From an uncultured Flavobacteriales bacterium (lineage in GTDB: Bacteria; Bacteroidota; Bacteroidia; Flavobacteriales; CAJXXR01): a DNA stretch of 64,000 nt. A program made the translations under genes and the position numbers. The notes beneath the pieces are model-generated. The model saw only the letters and a list, made by a program, of their open reading frames with translations. It did not search any database and was not told where the DNA came from. Positions 41,268-51,955 of this stretch are shown here, piece by piece. Within the stretch, counting starts at the first letter, position 1. Each line of letters starts with the position of its first letter. Location: positions 205,948-269,947 of the forward strand of contig CAJXXR010000001.1 in assembly GCA_913063375.1 (NCBI GenBank). Reading direction: 5' to 3'.

Positions 41268-44200
41268 CTATTGCTTTACAATTTTGATGGAATGTGTAAA
41301 ACCAGCGTCATCAATAATCTCTAGAAGATATAGACCAGCTGTTATATTCAGATTCATCTCATAACTATCCGATGAATAGATAGCGTATTCCTGAATCAAC
41401 TGCCCTGTTAGTGTACTTAGCTTTATTTGAACATGCGCGTACTCTTTTCCGAAATAGACACCAAGCTTCCCTGTTGTAGGGTTAGGATATGCTACAAATT
41501 TAGATTCCCCAACATGAACTCCATAAAAATCAATAGCATAGGTCGTATCATAAGAACACAATTCGTTTTCCAATTTCACATTCAAATTTAGAATCTCATT
41601 ATCATAAGCTAAATATATAAAACCATCTAAACCAGAATGAATGGTATCATTGTTCAAAGTCCAAACCGAATTTGTCAAATACACATCAGTCATAATGACT
41701 TCAATACCTATTGAATCAATTCCAATTGAATAGCTATTTTTCATTTCATCACAATCAAATATTCTATTTTGTGTTGTATTAGAAAGTATAGCGCCATTTC
41801 CATCCAAATTGAAATATCCCGTATTCAAAATGGAGTCCCCCATAACAACATCATCAGAAGTATTTACTTTGTATTTTATAAAACCATGTGATTCTATTTC
41901 AGAACCATAAGCAGGAAGTAAATTGATAGCATCAAATTTAAAACTCACTTCCCTACTGTAAAGATCTACAGACACTTGCCCTTCATGAGATTGTGCAACC
42001 ATAGTAAAGGAACTTATATCTAAGCCTATATCTAAAGTATCTATCACTTCAATATTTTGAATGATATAATACCCAGGGTTTTGGAATCGAATGGTATATT
42101 CTAATTCATTTTCAGCAAGGATATAGCCTTCTTCTCCTATATATGGAACTACTTGTTTATTGAATGGTTGATTTTCACATTGAACAATTTCAGTAAAACC
42201 TAAAGAATCAACGCCTATTAATACACTTGTATCTATATAGACCATTAGTGAATGATCCAAACTATCAATATGATCAGGTAATACAACTTGAACTTTAATC
42301 TCTATTAGTTCGGAACTATTAAAATTAGTGAACTTATAATACAAAGATCTTCCAATAATAGTATCAGGAAGAGGTGATGAACCTAAGTATGTTACCGAAT
42401 CACTTAAACTATAAACAATTCTTCCTGAATCAATACGAGAACCTAAATTTCGAACTAAGATAGTATGCAAAATTGAATCTCCGCAAATAGGAAGTGAACC
42501 TATAACATCTGATTCTATTTTTAGATCGTGTAAAGGATAAATACCTATATAAATAGTTGTGTCTGTATGTTGGATACTATCTACTATAACGTTCCTATAT
42601 AGTGAATCAACAGCCCCCCAAATAGCAGTATCCATCATTAAAGTAAAGCTATATTCACCTATTGAGTCCAAATAAACGGAACTAGTTGAATCCAAATTCT
42701 GATGTAAAATTGCTAAGGGTTGAACCTCAATCATTGGCTGATAATAAGTAATATCTAAACTATCGTAAATACCATTTAAATTGATATCCACAAAAGGTTC
42801 AACTTGCACATTCAAGTAATCACCAAGCAATGAGTTTTCAAAAATGGAAATAGAACCCACACCTCCCTCCCCAGAAATGAAATCTACATCTCCATCAAGG
42901 TCAAAATCCCTAGCTGTTATAAATTTTAATTGGTTAATACTATTCTCTATAAATTGATGTGAAAAATTTTGATTCCCATCGTTTTCATACCAACCAGAAG
43001 AAGCACTATTCCAATTGGATACAACTAAATCTAGATCTCCATCATTATTAATATCATTTACAACTACCTCTCTATTTCCCGCGGAAATGGAAAATAAATC
43101 ATGTTCTTCAAAAGACATCATACCATCATTTTCATACCACAAAACATCAGTTATATTAAGTGGATTATAAGTCCCCACAATATCAAAATCCCCATCTTTA
43201 TCAAAATCAACCGGATTGAAATTATAACTATTGGAAATGATTGTGTCAATTTGGTTATATGTAAATCCTTCATTACCATCATTTTCAAGCCATAAAAACT
43301 TTCCATTGTACAGATCAAAATCACCATCTAAATCAAAATCTACTACCTTTAAGCTTTGAAAATTGTTGTTTGTTGTTAATAATGTGTCAACTGTGAAATT
43401 TTCATTTCCATCATTTCTATAACAGACAATAGTATTTACAAAATAGGGGTTTTGAATGGGTACTATAATATCCAAATCACCATCCAAATCAATATCCTCA
43501 ACACTAGCAGTAGGAACGTCAAAAGAATTAATAGCTGAGCCTATGTTGTGCACAGAGAACGATTCATTACCATCATTTTTAAGCCATATCAAATTATTGG
43601 CATGGGTGATAATATCCATATGAGTATCCCCATCTAGATCTACTGGAATAGACCCGAATAGCGACCTTAGTTCTCCAGTTATACCACGATAAAACAATGG
43701 ATGATGTTTAAACTTATAATCACCTAAATTCTCATGCCATTGAACCACTTTCGTATGCCTATCACCGGTCACCAAATCAAGATCTCCATCCCCATCCATA
43801 TCTGCAGGAGCTGCCTTTCTTATATTTTTTGCATACCCAATTATATTTATAGGATCGAAATTCCCATTTCCATCATTCTCAAAACAGTGTAAATCAGAAT
43901 CTCCCAGATTTTGTATAATTAAATCGGGATCAAAATCATTATCAATATCTGCTATATGTAAATCCCAGATTTGTTTAAAAATAGATGGTGATACCGTGGA
44001 AGTAAAATTTTGGAATCCATCATTTTTCAAAATAGCCAATTTAGAAGTAGAACTACCTCCTAATCTAGACCCTACTATATCAATATCCCCATCTGTATCA
44101 ATATCCGAAGTAACAAGATCAGTTAAATAAGTACCTTCAATTGAAACAGACTCAGAACTAAAATTCCCTAAACTGTCGTTATAGCAGATTACAACAGTAC

Positions 44201-44951
44201 TATCTTTTCCAGGGTATATAATATCCAGGTCATTGTCCAAATCAATATCAACCAATACAACTTCCCCATTATTGGTAAAGCTAGAATCTAACTCTGAGAC
44301 ACTAAAGTTTTCAGAACCATCATTAGTGTAAATCTTAATATTGTCTGTAGTACCACCCTTGGGAATAATCAAATCTAAATGACTGTCGTTATTTAGATCA
44401 CCTATTTGAATATCAGAAACACCTTGTATTTGATCGAATAGTTCTATTTCCGCAAAGCCTTGATTTCCATTATTTTTATACCAATAGACATTTTCATTAT
44501 TATAGGCTATAAAATCAGTACTTCCATCACTATCAAGGTCAACCATTAATAGACCATGTTGCACCCCCAAAGTTGTATAAATTTCATGATAGGTAAAAAA
44601 CTCATTTCCATCATTTTCAAACCATTTCACATTTCCATAATATTCAATGCACGAAATGTCTATATCTCCGTCATTATCAACATCACCATACGCAAAGTCC
44701 CTTACGGCTGGAGTATTATAATCAATAACAATAGGATCTGAATATTGATATTCACCCAAATTTTCCATCCAATATATTTTCTCACCTGAAAATAGTAAGT
44801 CTATATCACCGTCCGAATCAATATCTACACCATGCGTATTCTTGGAATGTATATCAAATTCCTTCGTTACATCAGTCTGTAAAAATTCTATTTGTGCAAA
44901 TGATGTGAGATAACTTAAAACACAACAGATAATTAATAAATATTTTTTCAT
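41268..44951 (-). CDS. giant VCBS/FG-GAP repeat T9SS protein
   Basis: A 1227-residue surface protein. Signal peptide MKKYLLIICCVLSYLTSFAQ; then about 15 FG-GAP/VCBS-type repeats (20-800) with the calcium-binding pattern D-x-D-x-D-G-D-x-D and WYENDGN/WLENDGN. A region of beta-sandwich domains (DUF11/PKD-like, 800-1130) follows and a type A sorting tail (1150-1227: YPNPTTGKLGVYFG ... AGLYLLEIIDD). The ATG at 44951 is chosen for its signal peptide; the open frame runs upstream into an unrelated sorting-tail remnant. The repeats suggest adhesion or a beta-propeller scaffold, with calcium in the loops. Confidence 0.88.
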   Translation of the reverse strand: MKKYLLIICCVLSYLTSFAQIEFLQTDVTKEFDIHSKNTHGVDIDSDGDIDLLFSGEKIYWMENLGEYQYSDPIVIDYNTPAVRDFAYGDVDNDGDIDISCIEYYGNVKWFENDGNEFFTYHEIYTTLGVQHGLLMVDLDSDGSTDFIAYNNENVYWYKNNGNQGFAEIELFDQIQGVSDIQIGDLNNDSHLDLIIPKGGTTDNIKIYTNDGSENFSVSELDSSFTNNGEVVLVDIDLDNDLDIIYPGKDSTVVICYNDSLGNFSSESVSIEGTYLTDLVTSDIDTDGDIDIVGSRLGGSSTSKLAILKNDGFQNFTSTVSPSIFKQIWDLHIADIDNDFDPDLIIQNLGDSDLHCFENDGNGNFDPINIIGYAKNIRKAAPADMDGDGDLDLVTGDRHTKVVQWHENLGDYKFKHHPLFYRGITGELRSLFGSIPVDLDGDTHMDIITHANNLIWLKNDGNESFSVHNIGSAINSFDVPTASVEDIDLDGDLDIIVPIQNPYFVNTIVCYRNDGNENFTVDTLLTTNNNFQSLKVVDFDLDGDFDLYNGKFLWLENDGNEGFTYNQIDTIISNSYNFNPVDFDKDGDFDIVGTYNPLNITDVLWYENDGMMSFEEHDLFSISAGNREVVVNDINNDGDLDLVVSNWNSASSGWYENDGNQNFSHQFIENSINQLKFITARDFDLDGDVDFISGEGGVGSISIFENSLLGDYLNVQVEPFVDINLNGIYDSLDITYYQPMIEVQPLAILHQNLDSTSSVYLDSIGEYSFTLMMDTAIWGAVDSLYRNVIVDSIQHTDTTIYIGIYPLHDLKIESDVIGSLPICGDSILHTILVRNLGSRIDSGRIVYSLSDSVTYLGSSPLPDTIIGRSLYYKFTNFNSSELIEIKVQVVLPDHIDSLDHSLMVYIDTSVLIGVDSLGFTEIVQCENQPFNKQVVPYIGEEGYILAENELEYTIRFQNPGYYIIQNIEVIDTLDIGLDISSFTMVAQSHEGQVSVDLYSREVSFKFDAINLLPAYGSEIESHGFIKYKVNTSDDVVMGDSILNTGYFNLDGNGAILSNTTQNRIFDCDEMKNSYSIGIDSIGIEVIMTDVYLTNSVWTLNNDTIHSGLDGFIYLAYDNEILNLNVKLENELCSYDTTYAIDFYGVHVGESKFVAYPNPTTGKLGVYFGKEYAHVQIKLSTLTGQLIQEYAIYSSDSYEMNLNITAGLYLLEIIDDAGFTHSIKIVKQ

Positions 44952-45227
44952 CAAATCTATGAGTGTAGAAATAGTTCTACTTATTGTTTTTTTTATGATC
45001 TTCAGGATTTTACGTTCTATTGAATCCCCTAAAATATCCAGTAAATATACACCATCAGAACCGTACAATTCAATTTCTAATTTTTCTTTAGGATTAAATT
45101 GTTCTGTACCCAACATCATACCGGTTATACTCAATATTTCTAATTGTACTTCTCCCGATTTATCACCCAAAAAACCTCTAGCTTTTCTATTGTAGGTTAA
45201 GGAAAAGCTACAATAAATGAAATCCCT
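44952..45227 (-). pseudogene. T9SS sorting-tail remnant in frame with the VCBS gene
   Basis: The frame directly upstream of the VCBS start reads a type A sorting domain without its protein: GEVQLEILSITGMMLG ... LYGSDGVYLLDILGD ... KILKIIKK, then runs with no stop into the signal peptide of the VCBS gene. It begins after a TAA at 45228-45230, has no start codon and no N-terminal domain. It is most likely the 3' end of a lost T9SS gene whose own stop has mutated. Confidence 0.8.
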
Positions 45228-45307
45228 TTAATACTTTTTAGCATTCACACTCCCCCATTATGTCCTAAATCATACTAGAAAAACGTACATTCAAAAAAAA
45301 ATAGAAC

Positions 45308-46195
45308 ATGGCGAATTTAAGAATCAATCAACTTAGTAAAACCTACTCCAACGGTGTAAAGGCCCTAGATAACATTACTCTTGAAATTGAGAAGGGTATG
45401 TTTGGATTATTGGGTCCAAATGGTGCTGGGAAATCTTCTTTAATGCGAACACTTGCCAGCCTTCAAGAAGCAGATAGTGGAACAGCTTTTCTAAACGATA
45501 TTGATATCTTAAATCAACCAGAAGAACTACGAAAAGTACTTGGCTATTTACCGCAAGAGTTCGGAGTATATCCAAAAATTACTGCAGAACAATTATTGGA
45601 TCATATAGCAGTGCTAAAAGGAATCACTCAAAAGAAAGAACGTAAAGAATTGGTCGGATTCCTTTTAAACAAGGTAAATCTATACGATAAAAAGAATAAG
45701 GCCGTAAAGTCATTCTCTGGTGGGATGAAGCAAAGAATAGGAATAGCCCAAGCCCTTATAGGAACTCCTCAGCTAATTATAGTGGATGAACCTACAGCAG
45801 GATTGGATCCAGGTGAAAGAAATAGGTTTCATAATCTGCTTGCAGATGTAGCCGAAGATGTAGTAATAATCCTTTCTACACACATTGTGGATGATGTAAG
45901 AGAATTGTGCTCTAATATGGCCATTATGAACTTGGGGAAAATTGTATATCAAGGATCTCCAATCACTGTTATTGATGAATTGGAAGGTAAGGTTTGGCAA
46001 AAGATGATCCAGCGTCAGGCTATTGAAAACTATAAAGCCAACTTTAATGTTATCTCGGATAAAATGGTAGCTGGTAAACCACTTATTCATGTTTTGAGTG
46101 ATGAAAATCCAGGAGAGGGCTTTGAAACTGTCAAAGCCAATCTAGAAGATGTATTCTTTACTAAAATTCATTCAGGTAAAAAAATCAGCCAATAG
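45308..46195 (+). CDS. ABC transporter ATP-binding protein
   Basis: A 295-residue ATPase. Walker A GPNGAGKSS (36-44), Q-loop YLPQEFG (near 81), signature SFSGGMKQR (near 138-146), Walker B LIIVDEPTAGLDP, H-switch STHIVDD. The C-terminal 80 residues are an extension typical of exporters of the ABC-2 type. It lies 20 bases ahead of the ABC permease/M1 peptidase fusion and powers it. The transported substrate is unknown. Confidence 0.95.
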   Translation: MANLRINQLSKTYSNGVKALDNITLEIEKGMFGLLGPNGAGKSSLMRTLASLQEADSGTAFLNDIDILNQPEELRKVLGYLPQEFGVYPKITAEQLLDHIAVLKGITQKKERKELVGFLLNKVNLYDKKNKAVKSFSGGMKQRIGIAQALIGTPQLIIVDEPTAGLDPGERNRFHNLLADVAEDVVIILSTHIVDDVRELCSNMAIMNLGKIVYQGSPITVIDELEGKVWQKMIQRQAIENYKANFNVISDKMVAGKPLIHVLSDENPGEGFETVKANLEDVFFTKIHSGKKISQ

Positions 46196-46215
46196 TCCAA
46201 CTTAATTGATCCACT

Positions 46216-49200
46216 ATGTTTAAAGAATTTTTTAACAGGGAATTGGCGCATGCATTTCGGAGGCCAATGATCTATATATTTGTCCTGGCCTTTTTTATTA
46301 TTGGTTTTGCGACCATGGCCAATGATGATTTTGTCCGTATAGCAGTAGGAAATGTGCATAAAAATTCGCCTTATGCCATAACTACGCTCACAATTTATAT
46401 TACAATTTTTTCGATTCTTGTGGGAACCGCCTTTTTCAACAATGCTGCGTTAAAGGATATTCAGAACAATTTTCATGAAATCCTATTTAGTACACCAATA
46501 AAAAAATACAACTATTTTTTCGGTAGATTTCTAAGTGCTCTTTTGCTATCTACAATACCATTCATAGGATTATTTTTAGGAATGTACCTCGGTGCAAAAA
46601 TTGGCCCTACAATGGATTGGATTGACCAAGAAAGATTGGGAGATTTCTATTTTCAAACCTTCGTCAATAACTACCTCCTTTTTGTATTGCCTAATATGTT
46701 ATTTACTGGTGCAGTGGTCTTCGCATTAGCTAGTAAATGGAAAAATACTGTAATATCTTTTCTAGGCGCATTTTTGATAATTATTGCCTATCAAATGTCT
46801 GGAATCTTGATGTCTGACATTGATAATGAGCAAATAGCTGCCTTATTGGATATTTTCGGAATGCGCACCTATACCATAGACACTAAATACTACACTCCGA
46901 TTGAAAAAAACATCCTCAATCCAGACTTTCAGGGTATTCTTTTATACAATAGACTTATTTGGCTAGCCATGAGCACCCTAGTACTTCTATTGGCCTACAA
47001 GTTTTTCTCCGTAAAGTTGAATTCTGGTAAAGTCAAAAAAGAGAAAGTCAAAAAAGCTAAAATTGAAAGTAATTCCTTTTCGAAGCTACCAAAACTTGCT
47101 ATTCAATTTAATACGAAAACCAACTGGGTTCAATTCAAGAGTTTTTTCAAAATCAACTTTTTAAGTGTTATTAAAAGTGTAACCTTTAAAATTCTTTTTC
47201 TCATTGCTTCAATCATACTAATTGTGAACCTATTTGGTGGGTTTGAATATTACGGTTTACAATCATTTCCCGTTACCTATAAAATGATGGACCAAATTTC
47301 TAATATTTCTACCTTGTTTATTCTTATTATCCTTGTTTTCTTTTCAGGTGAATTGGTTTGGAGAGAAAGGGAAAGTCGGATAAATGAAGTAATAGATGCA
47401 AGTCCACACATATCAACTGTCTCATTACTTGCAAAAGCCACCACGCTGGTTACTATCACTTTGGCTTTTTATTTCTTTTTCCTTTTGGCTTCTATATTAT
47501 ACCAAGTTGGAACAGGATATACACAGATTGAACTGGGTGTTTACTTACAACATCATTTTCTAGCTGATTTCCCCAACCATATAATGACCGCCTTTCTATT
47601 GATTTTTATTCAGGTCATGGTGAATAATAAATATATTGGCTATTTCGCCTCTATTGTATTCTTCTTTGCAGTAGAGATGATACTATCTGCTTTTGATATC
47701 TCATCAAATTTGTTCTACTTTGGTGCAAGTCCAAACATTTTATATTCTGATATGAATGGATTTGGTCCTGGATTGACTGGTAACTATTGGTTCAGCACCT
47801 ATTGGCTGCTATTTTCTACTATTCTTTTATTGTTAGCAGGATCTGTATGGATTCGGGGTAATGGAAGTAGTTTAGTCAGAAGAATTAAAACTGCGTATAA
47901 AACAAGTACAAGGACCTTCACCATGATTTTGGGACTGTTCCTCATAAGTTGGATTTCTGTAGGTTCCTTTATATACTACAATACCAAAGTCCTGAATGAA
48001 TTTAAAAGTGGGGATGAAAGGGAACAATTGGCTGCCGACTACGAAAAGAAGTACAAGCAATATGAAACAATGGCTATCCCTTCCATTACCGATATAAAAT
48101 ATAAAGTAGACATCTTCCCACATAAAAGGGATGTTTATGTGGAATCGGATATGATGCTTGTCAATAAAAGTACCGACGTTATTGATAGTATTTTTTACAC
48201 GATAGATGAAGCTTGGGACCCAGAAATTTCCATTGCAAATGCTACATTAGCAACAACGGATTCTACTTACGGCTTTTGGAAATTTGCTTTATCAAAACCA
48301 CTACTACCATCGGATAGTATTGCCATCCAAATAAAAACGAAATACCTTACCGAAGGTTTTAAAAACGGCAGAGGCAATACCTCAATTGTTGACAATGGTA
48401 CCTTTCTAAATAACTTCTCCATACTTCCTCAAATTGGCTATGACGCGCAAATTGAATTAAGTGATAAGTCAACCAGAAAGAAATTTGATTTAGCACCTAA
48501 AGAGCGTATTCCAAAATTGGAAGTTACCTGTTCTGAAAAATGCCGCATAAATTACCTTACAGATGGAAGATCTGATTGGGTAAATGTTGAAACCTATATA
48601 TCCACAGCAGAAGATCAACTAGCCATTGCACCTGGTTCGCTCGTTAAAGAATGGAATAAGGAAGGAAGAAATTACTACCACTATAAAGTAGATCATAAGA
48701 GTCAGAATTTCTATTCCTTTATATCGGCAGATTATGAAGTGGCCACAAGAAAGTGGAACGGAATAGATTTGGAAGTATATTATGCTGAAAAACATGCCTA
48801 TAATGTAGAACTCATGCTAGATGCTATTCAAAGCTCATTGGAATACTATACCCATAACTTTGGCCCTTACTATCACAAACAATCTAGAATAATAGAATTC
48901 CCAAGGTATAGCTCCTTTGCACAAGCCTTCCCGGGAACCATGCCTTATTCAGAATCTCTAGGATTTATTATAGATATGAAAGAAGGCGACAATAACTTCA
49001 TCAAGGCTGTAATAGCACATGAAATGGCACATCAATGGTGGGCCCATCAAGAAGTATCTGCAAATATGCAAGGTGCTACCATGCTTACAGAAAGCTTTTC
49101 AGAATACTCTTCTTTGATGGTTATGAAGCAAGATGTGGACGATATGGGAATGAAGAAATTCTTAAAATACAACTTCAATAGATACCTACGAGGTAGAAGT

Positions 49201-49800
49201 TCGGAAACCAAAAAAGAAGTACCACTCTACAAAGTAGAAAACCAAGGCTATATCCATTACGGAAAAGGTAGTTTGATTCTATACGCACTTCAAGATTATA
49301 TAGGTGAAGAAAAAGTAAACCTTGCCATGCAGCAATTCTTGAGTCAGTATGCATATCAGGATGGCCCATACCCTACCAGTTTGGACTTTTTGAATATCCT
49401 TGAGCCTATAGTTCCAGATAGTTTAAATTATCTGATTCAAGATTGGTTTAAAGACATCACCTTATACGATTTTAGACTTAAGGATGCACATTATTCCATT
49501 CGGAAAAATAATCGATATTTGGTTGAAATGGAGCTAGAATCCTATAAACTAAAAGCAGACACCATTGGAAATGAAACCAATGTAGCTATAAACGATTGGG
49601 TAGATGTTGGTGTCTATGCAGACAGTGAGGAAGAAGAATTGCTCTACCATAAAAGGGTGAAAATTGATAAAGAGAAAATGACCATCAGTTTTGAGGTAGA
49701 TCGCTTACCAGCAAGAGCCGCTATAGACCCAAGAAGGATACTTATAGAAAGAAGATATGAAGATAACAGTAAAAGATTAACGCTAAAAAAGAAGCGTTAA
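46216..49800 (+). CDS. ABC permease fused to M1-family peptidase
   Basis: A 1194-residue protein. The N-terminal 560 residues hold two ABC-2 permease halves, each with about six membrane helices, one starting near residue 17 and the other near 330. A linker leads to a gluzincin M1 peptidase domain (about 630-1190) with H935-E-M-A-H939 and the third ligand in TESFSEY (Glu959), with 19 instead of the usual 18 residues between. The Tyr of the M1 active site is likely in GYIHYGKGSL. Such fusions, paired with an ABC ATPase, are known in Bacteroidota and have no assigned substrate. Confidence 0.92.
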   Translation: MFKEFFNRELAHAFRRPMIYIFVLAFFIIGFATMANDDFVRIAVGNVHKNSPYAITTLTIYITIFSILVGTAFFNNAALKDIQNNFHEILFSTPIKKYNYFFGRFLSALLLSTIPFIGLFLGMYLGAKIGPTMDWIDQERLGDFYFQTFVNNYLLFVLPNMLFTGAVVFALASKWKNTVISFLGAFLIIIAYQMSGILMSDIDNEQIAALLDIFGMRTYTIDTKYYTPIEKNILNPDFQGILLYNRLIWLAMSTLVLLLAYKFFSVKLNSGKVKKEKVKKAKIESNSFSKLPKLAIQFNTKTNWVQFKSFFKINFLSVIKSVTFKILFLIASIILIVNLFGGFEYYGLQSFPVTYKMMDQISNISTLFILIILVFFSGELVWRERESRINEVIDASPHISTVSLLAKATTLVTITLAFYFFFLLASILYQVGTGYTQIELGVYLQHHFLADFPNHIMTAFLLIFIQVMVNNKYIGYFASIVFFFAVEMILSAFDISSNLFYFGASPNILYSDMNGFGPGLTGNYWFSTYWLLFSTILLLLAGSVWIRGNGSSLVRRIKTAYKTSTRTFTMILGLFLISWISVGSFIYYNTKVLNEFKSGDEREQLAADYEKKYKQYETMAIPSITDIKYKVDIFPHKRDVYVESDMMLVNKSTDVIDSIFYTIDEAWDPEISIANATLATTDSTYGFWKFALSKPLLPSDSIAIQIKTKYLTEGFKNGRGNTSIVDNGTFLNNFSILPQIGYDAQIELSDKSTRKKFDLAPKERIPKLEVTCSEKCRINYLTDGRSDWVNVETYISTAEDQLAIAPGSLVKEWNKEGRNYYHYKVDHKSQNFYSFISADYEVATRKWNGIDLEVYYAEKHAYNVELMLDAIQSSLEYYTHNFGPYYHKQSRIIEFPRYSSFAQAFPGTMPYSESLGFIIDMKEGDNNFIKAVIAHEMAHQWWAHQEVSANMQGATMLTESFSEYSSLMVMKQDVDDMGMKKFLKYNFNRYLRGRSSETKKEVPLYKVENQGYIHYGKGSLILYALQDYIGEEKVNLAMQQFLSQYAYQDGPYPTSLDFLNILEPIVPDSLNYLIQDWFKDITLYDFRLKDAHYSIRKNNRYLVEMELESYKLKADTIGNETNVAINDWVDVGVYADSEEEELLYHKRVKIDKEKMTISFEVDRLPARAAIDPRRILIERRYEDNSKRLTLKKKR

Positions 49801-49804
49801 AACT

Positions 49805-49839
49805 AAAAAAAGCTTGTAGGTTTCCTACAAGCTTTTTTT
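49805..49839. terminator. bidirectional terminator
   Basis: Near-perfect 16-base stem: seven A, GCTTGTAGG, three-T loop, CCTACAAGC and seven T. It serves the ABC fusion gene on + and, by its place, the convergent hypothetical gene on -. Confidence 0.95.
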
Positions 49840-49840
49840 A

Positions 49841-50269
49841 TTAGGAGGCATTCGATAAATCGGATTGTTTCATGGATAAAGCCATATTACAGATCACTTT
49901 CAATGTTTTGAATTCTACATTCTCCTTTATCTTTAGTGGATTGTTTAATACAGACTCATAGTACTTCTTGCCAGTGGCCAAAATAGCACTTCTGATATGC
50001 AAATACTTCAATTCATTTTGAAGTAATGCATTCACATCCGTATCCAAATCCCCAACCTTTTCGTACCTAAAGCAATTTTCCAGTACATTTAATTTGTCCC
50101 TTAATTTCCTTTCAAATAATTCGATACTCTCTTCAGGTTTCTTAGATAAATACTCAACGGCCTTTTGCATCACTTCTTCATCATTACCTACAAATCTCCA
50201 ATCGAACAATTCAATAATGTGCCAAAACTCTTTCTCACAAAAGAATTTGGTTTTAACGTTCTTCAACAT
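49841..50269 (-). CDS. hypothetical protein, 142 aa
   Basis: A mostly helical soluble protein (KEFWHIIELFDWRFVGNDEEVMQKAVEYLSKKPEESIELFERKLRDKLNVL) with no signal peptide. The opening resembles the DUF4240 family, whose members begin with an F-W-x-x-I-x-x-L-D pattern and include YLSKKPEE-type helices; this assignment is tentative. It is convergent with the ABC permease/M1 fusion gene. Confidence 0.68.
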   Translation of the reverse strand: MLKNVKTKFFCEKEFWHIIELFDWRFVGNDEEVMQKAVEYLSKKPEESIELFERKLRDKLNVLENCFRYEKVGDLDTDVNALLQNELKYLHIRSAILATGKKYYESVLNNPLKIKENVEFKTLKVICNMALSMKQSDLSNAS

Positions 50270-50425
50270 AATGCTAATTTTATACTAATAATAATAATAA
50301 CAGGGTATAGATCAGGCCACAGAAACCTGCATCTATTTTAATTTTATACTTTGTTGGATAATATAACAATTAATTCCTATTTAAAACGAGCAATCTTCCT
50401 TTTTTTTCTATGAAAACACTAAATC

Positions 50426-51955
50426 TTATTTTTTAATAAGGGACTTTGTAAATACAAAACGATCATTTAATATCATTTTAAGCATATAATATCCCGGACT
50501 AGCATTCAGATCGATTTGTATAACCGCTTGGTTCATGAACTTTTCAGTATAGATAATTTGTCCTTGAACATTTACCAGTTGTAATTCTATATTTTCATAT
50601 TGTTTATTCAGGTCTATCGAAGTCATCCCTTCCATAGGATTGGGATATATATCAATAGATTCAGCCGACAGTTCTTCTAATCCGATGTTGTAGGGTGTAC
50701 CCCATGTAAGGTCACCTTTTTTGTAATAGGTCAGAAAATATTCAAAATAGTATTCTCCCAAATACATAGGTTGAAAATTATAATAGGGTCCACCACATCC
50801 TTCCACGAAACGCGCAAGAAAATTTGGATAAGTAGGGTCAGTATTATTAGCATAAAAAAACCAACTAAATGGATTCGAGTAATAATTATTTAATTGTTTA
50901 GTGATATGAAATAAGTCAACATTCATTTTAGCTTTGGAATAACTACTTGGTTCATAATCCAAAAAATTTGATTCTGAATCAATGTAATAGTCATTTATAT
51001 TTATGCCATACAAAGCTGAATCAAGGAACGTATAATCGTCCAAATCAATGACTTCAATGATATCAGATTCATGAACAGGGTAACCCATTACATAATTACC
51101 ATCAGCATCATAAATTGGTCCATAGGACTTATTCCAAATATGTTTATGATAAGTAAATATTTGATTTTGTGCATCCCATAATTTATCTGTAATGACAATT
51201 TTTATTTTGTGGACATCCCCCAAATATTGATTATCCTTCCGAGCATGGAATTCATCACCAATCTCCATATTCCAAACTTTATACCTATTGGTTCCTTCAA
51301 TAGTCATAGAATCATTTATACCACCGGCATACTGATAGAACTCCTTGTGAAATGGATATTCATAAAAGCCTGGACTCGAAACTAAACCACTATTTTCCCC
51401 AATTAATATAAATTGATCATTTATACCATCTGGAATAACTACAAGAGAAGAATCCATTTTTGTTAAGCTGATATATTTCGAAGTGTCCAAATTATCCATT
51501 GCATTTCCAACCAATATTGAATCAACTTTAGCCTCAATAAAATCACCATTATCAAATTCAATTATCGTCCAACTCTGACCAAGTAATTCCCTAGTACGTA
51601 TTTCAAGATTGTTCCCAACTCTGTTCTGAAAGGTATAATTCCCCAAAGAATCCATTTGTATATTATCGCCAAACCAATTTGCAATCCCCCAATATATCCC
51701 ATTGTCTTGAAGAGTATCAAAACTATAATTTTCAAAAACATCCAATTCTGGATTGTCCAATTCAAAATTAAAAGTTGGAGCCAAATAAAATGTTGTAATT
51801 CCAGCTACTTCTTCCGTAGAATCTATAACAACTGGAAATTCAAAATTTGCGCTAGCAAACTTCAAACTATCTTGACTAAATAAAGCATAGGGTGCTTGGG
51901 CACTAGAAAACTGGCTGAATACCAGCCCTATAATTACTATAAATATTTTTTTCAT
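50426..51955 (-). CDS. T9SS-exported protein of unknown function
   Basis: A 509-residue protein from the ATG at 51955 (a TTG two codons earlier is less likely). Signal peptide MKKIFIVIIGLVFSQFSSAQ, a beta-rich central part of about 400 residues without a recognised domain, and a type A sorting tail at about 430-509 (IYPNPMEGMTSIDLNKQYENIELQLVNVQGQIIYTE ... GYYMLKMILNDRFVFTKSLIK). The tail directs export by the type IX system, with lipid anchoring at the surface or release. Confidence 0.82.
   Translation of the reverse strand: MKKIFIVIIGLVFSQFSSAQAPYALFSQDSLKFASANFEFPVVIDSTEEVAGITTFYLAPTFNFELDNPELDVFENYSFDTLQDNGIYWGIANWFGDNIQMDSLGNYTFQNRVGNNLEIRTRELLGQSWTIIEFDNGDFIEAKVDSILVGNAMDNLDTSKYISLTKMDSSLVVIPDGINDQFILIGENSGLVSSPGFYEYPFHKEFYQYAGGINDSMTIEGTNRYKVWNMEIGDEFHARKDNQYLGDVHKIKIVITDKLWDAQNQIFTYHKHIWNKSYGPIYDADGNYVMGYPVHESDIIEVIDLDDYTFLDSALYGININDYYIDSESNFLDYEPSSYSKAKMNVDLFHITKQLNNYYSNPFSWFFYANNTDPTYPNFLARFVEGCGGPYYNFQPMYLGEYYFEYFLTYYKKGDLTWGTPYNIGLEELSAESIDIYPNPMEGMTSIDLNKQYENIELQLVNVQGQIIYTEKFMNQAVIQIDLNASPGYYMLKMILNDRFVFTKSLIKK

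Noticed and set aside
45099..45170. TTG at 45170 as start of the VCBS gene
   Set aside because: It would place a sorting-tail remnant before an internal signal peptide; the ATG at 44951 gives a normal exported protein.
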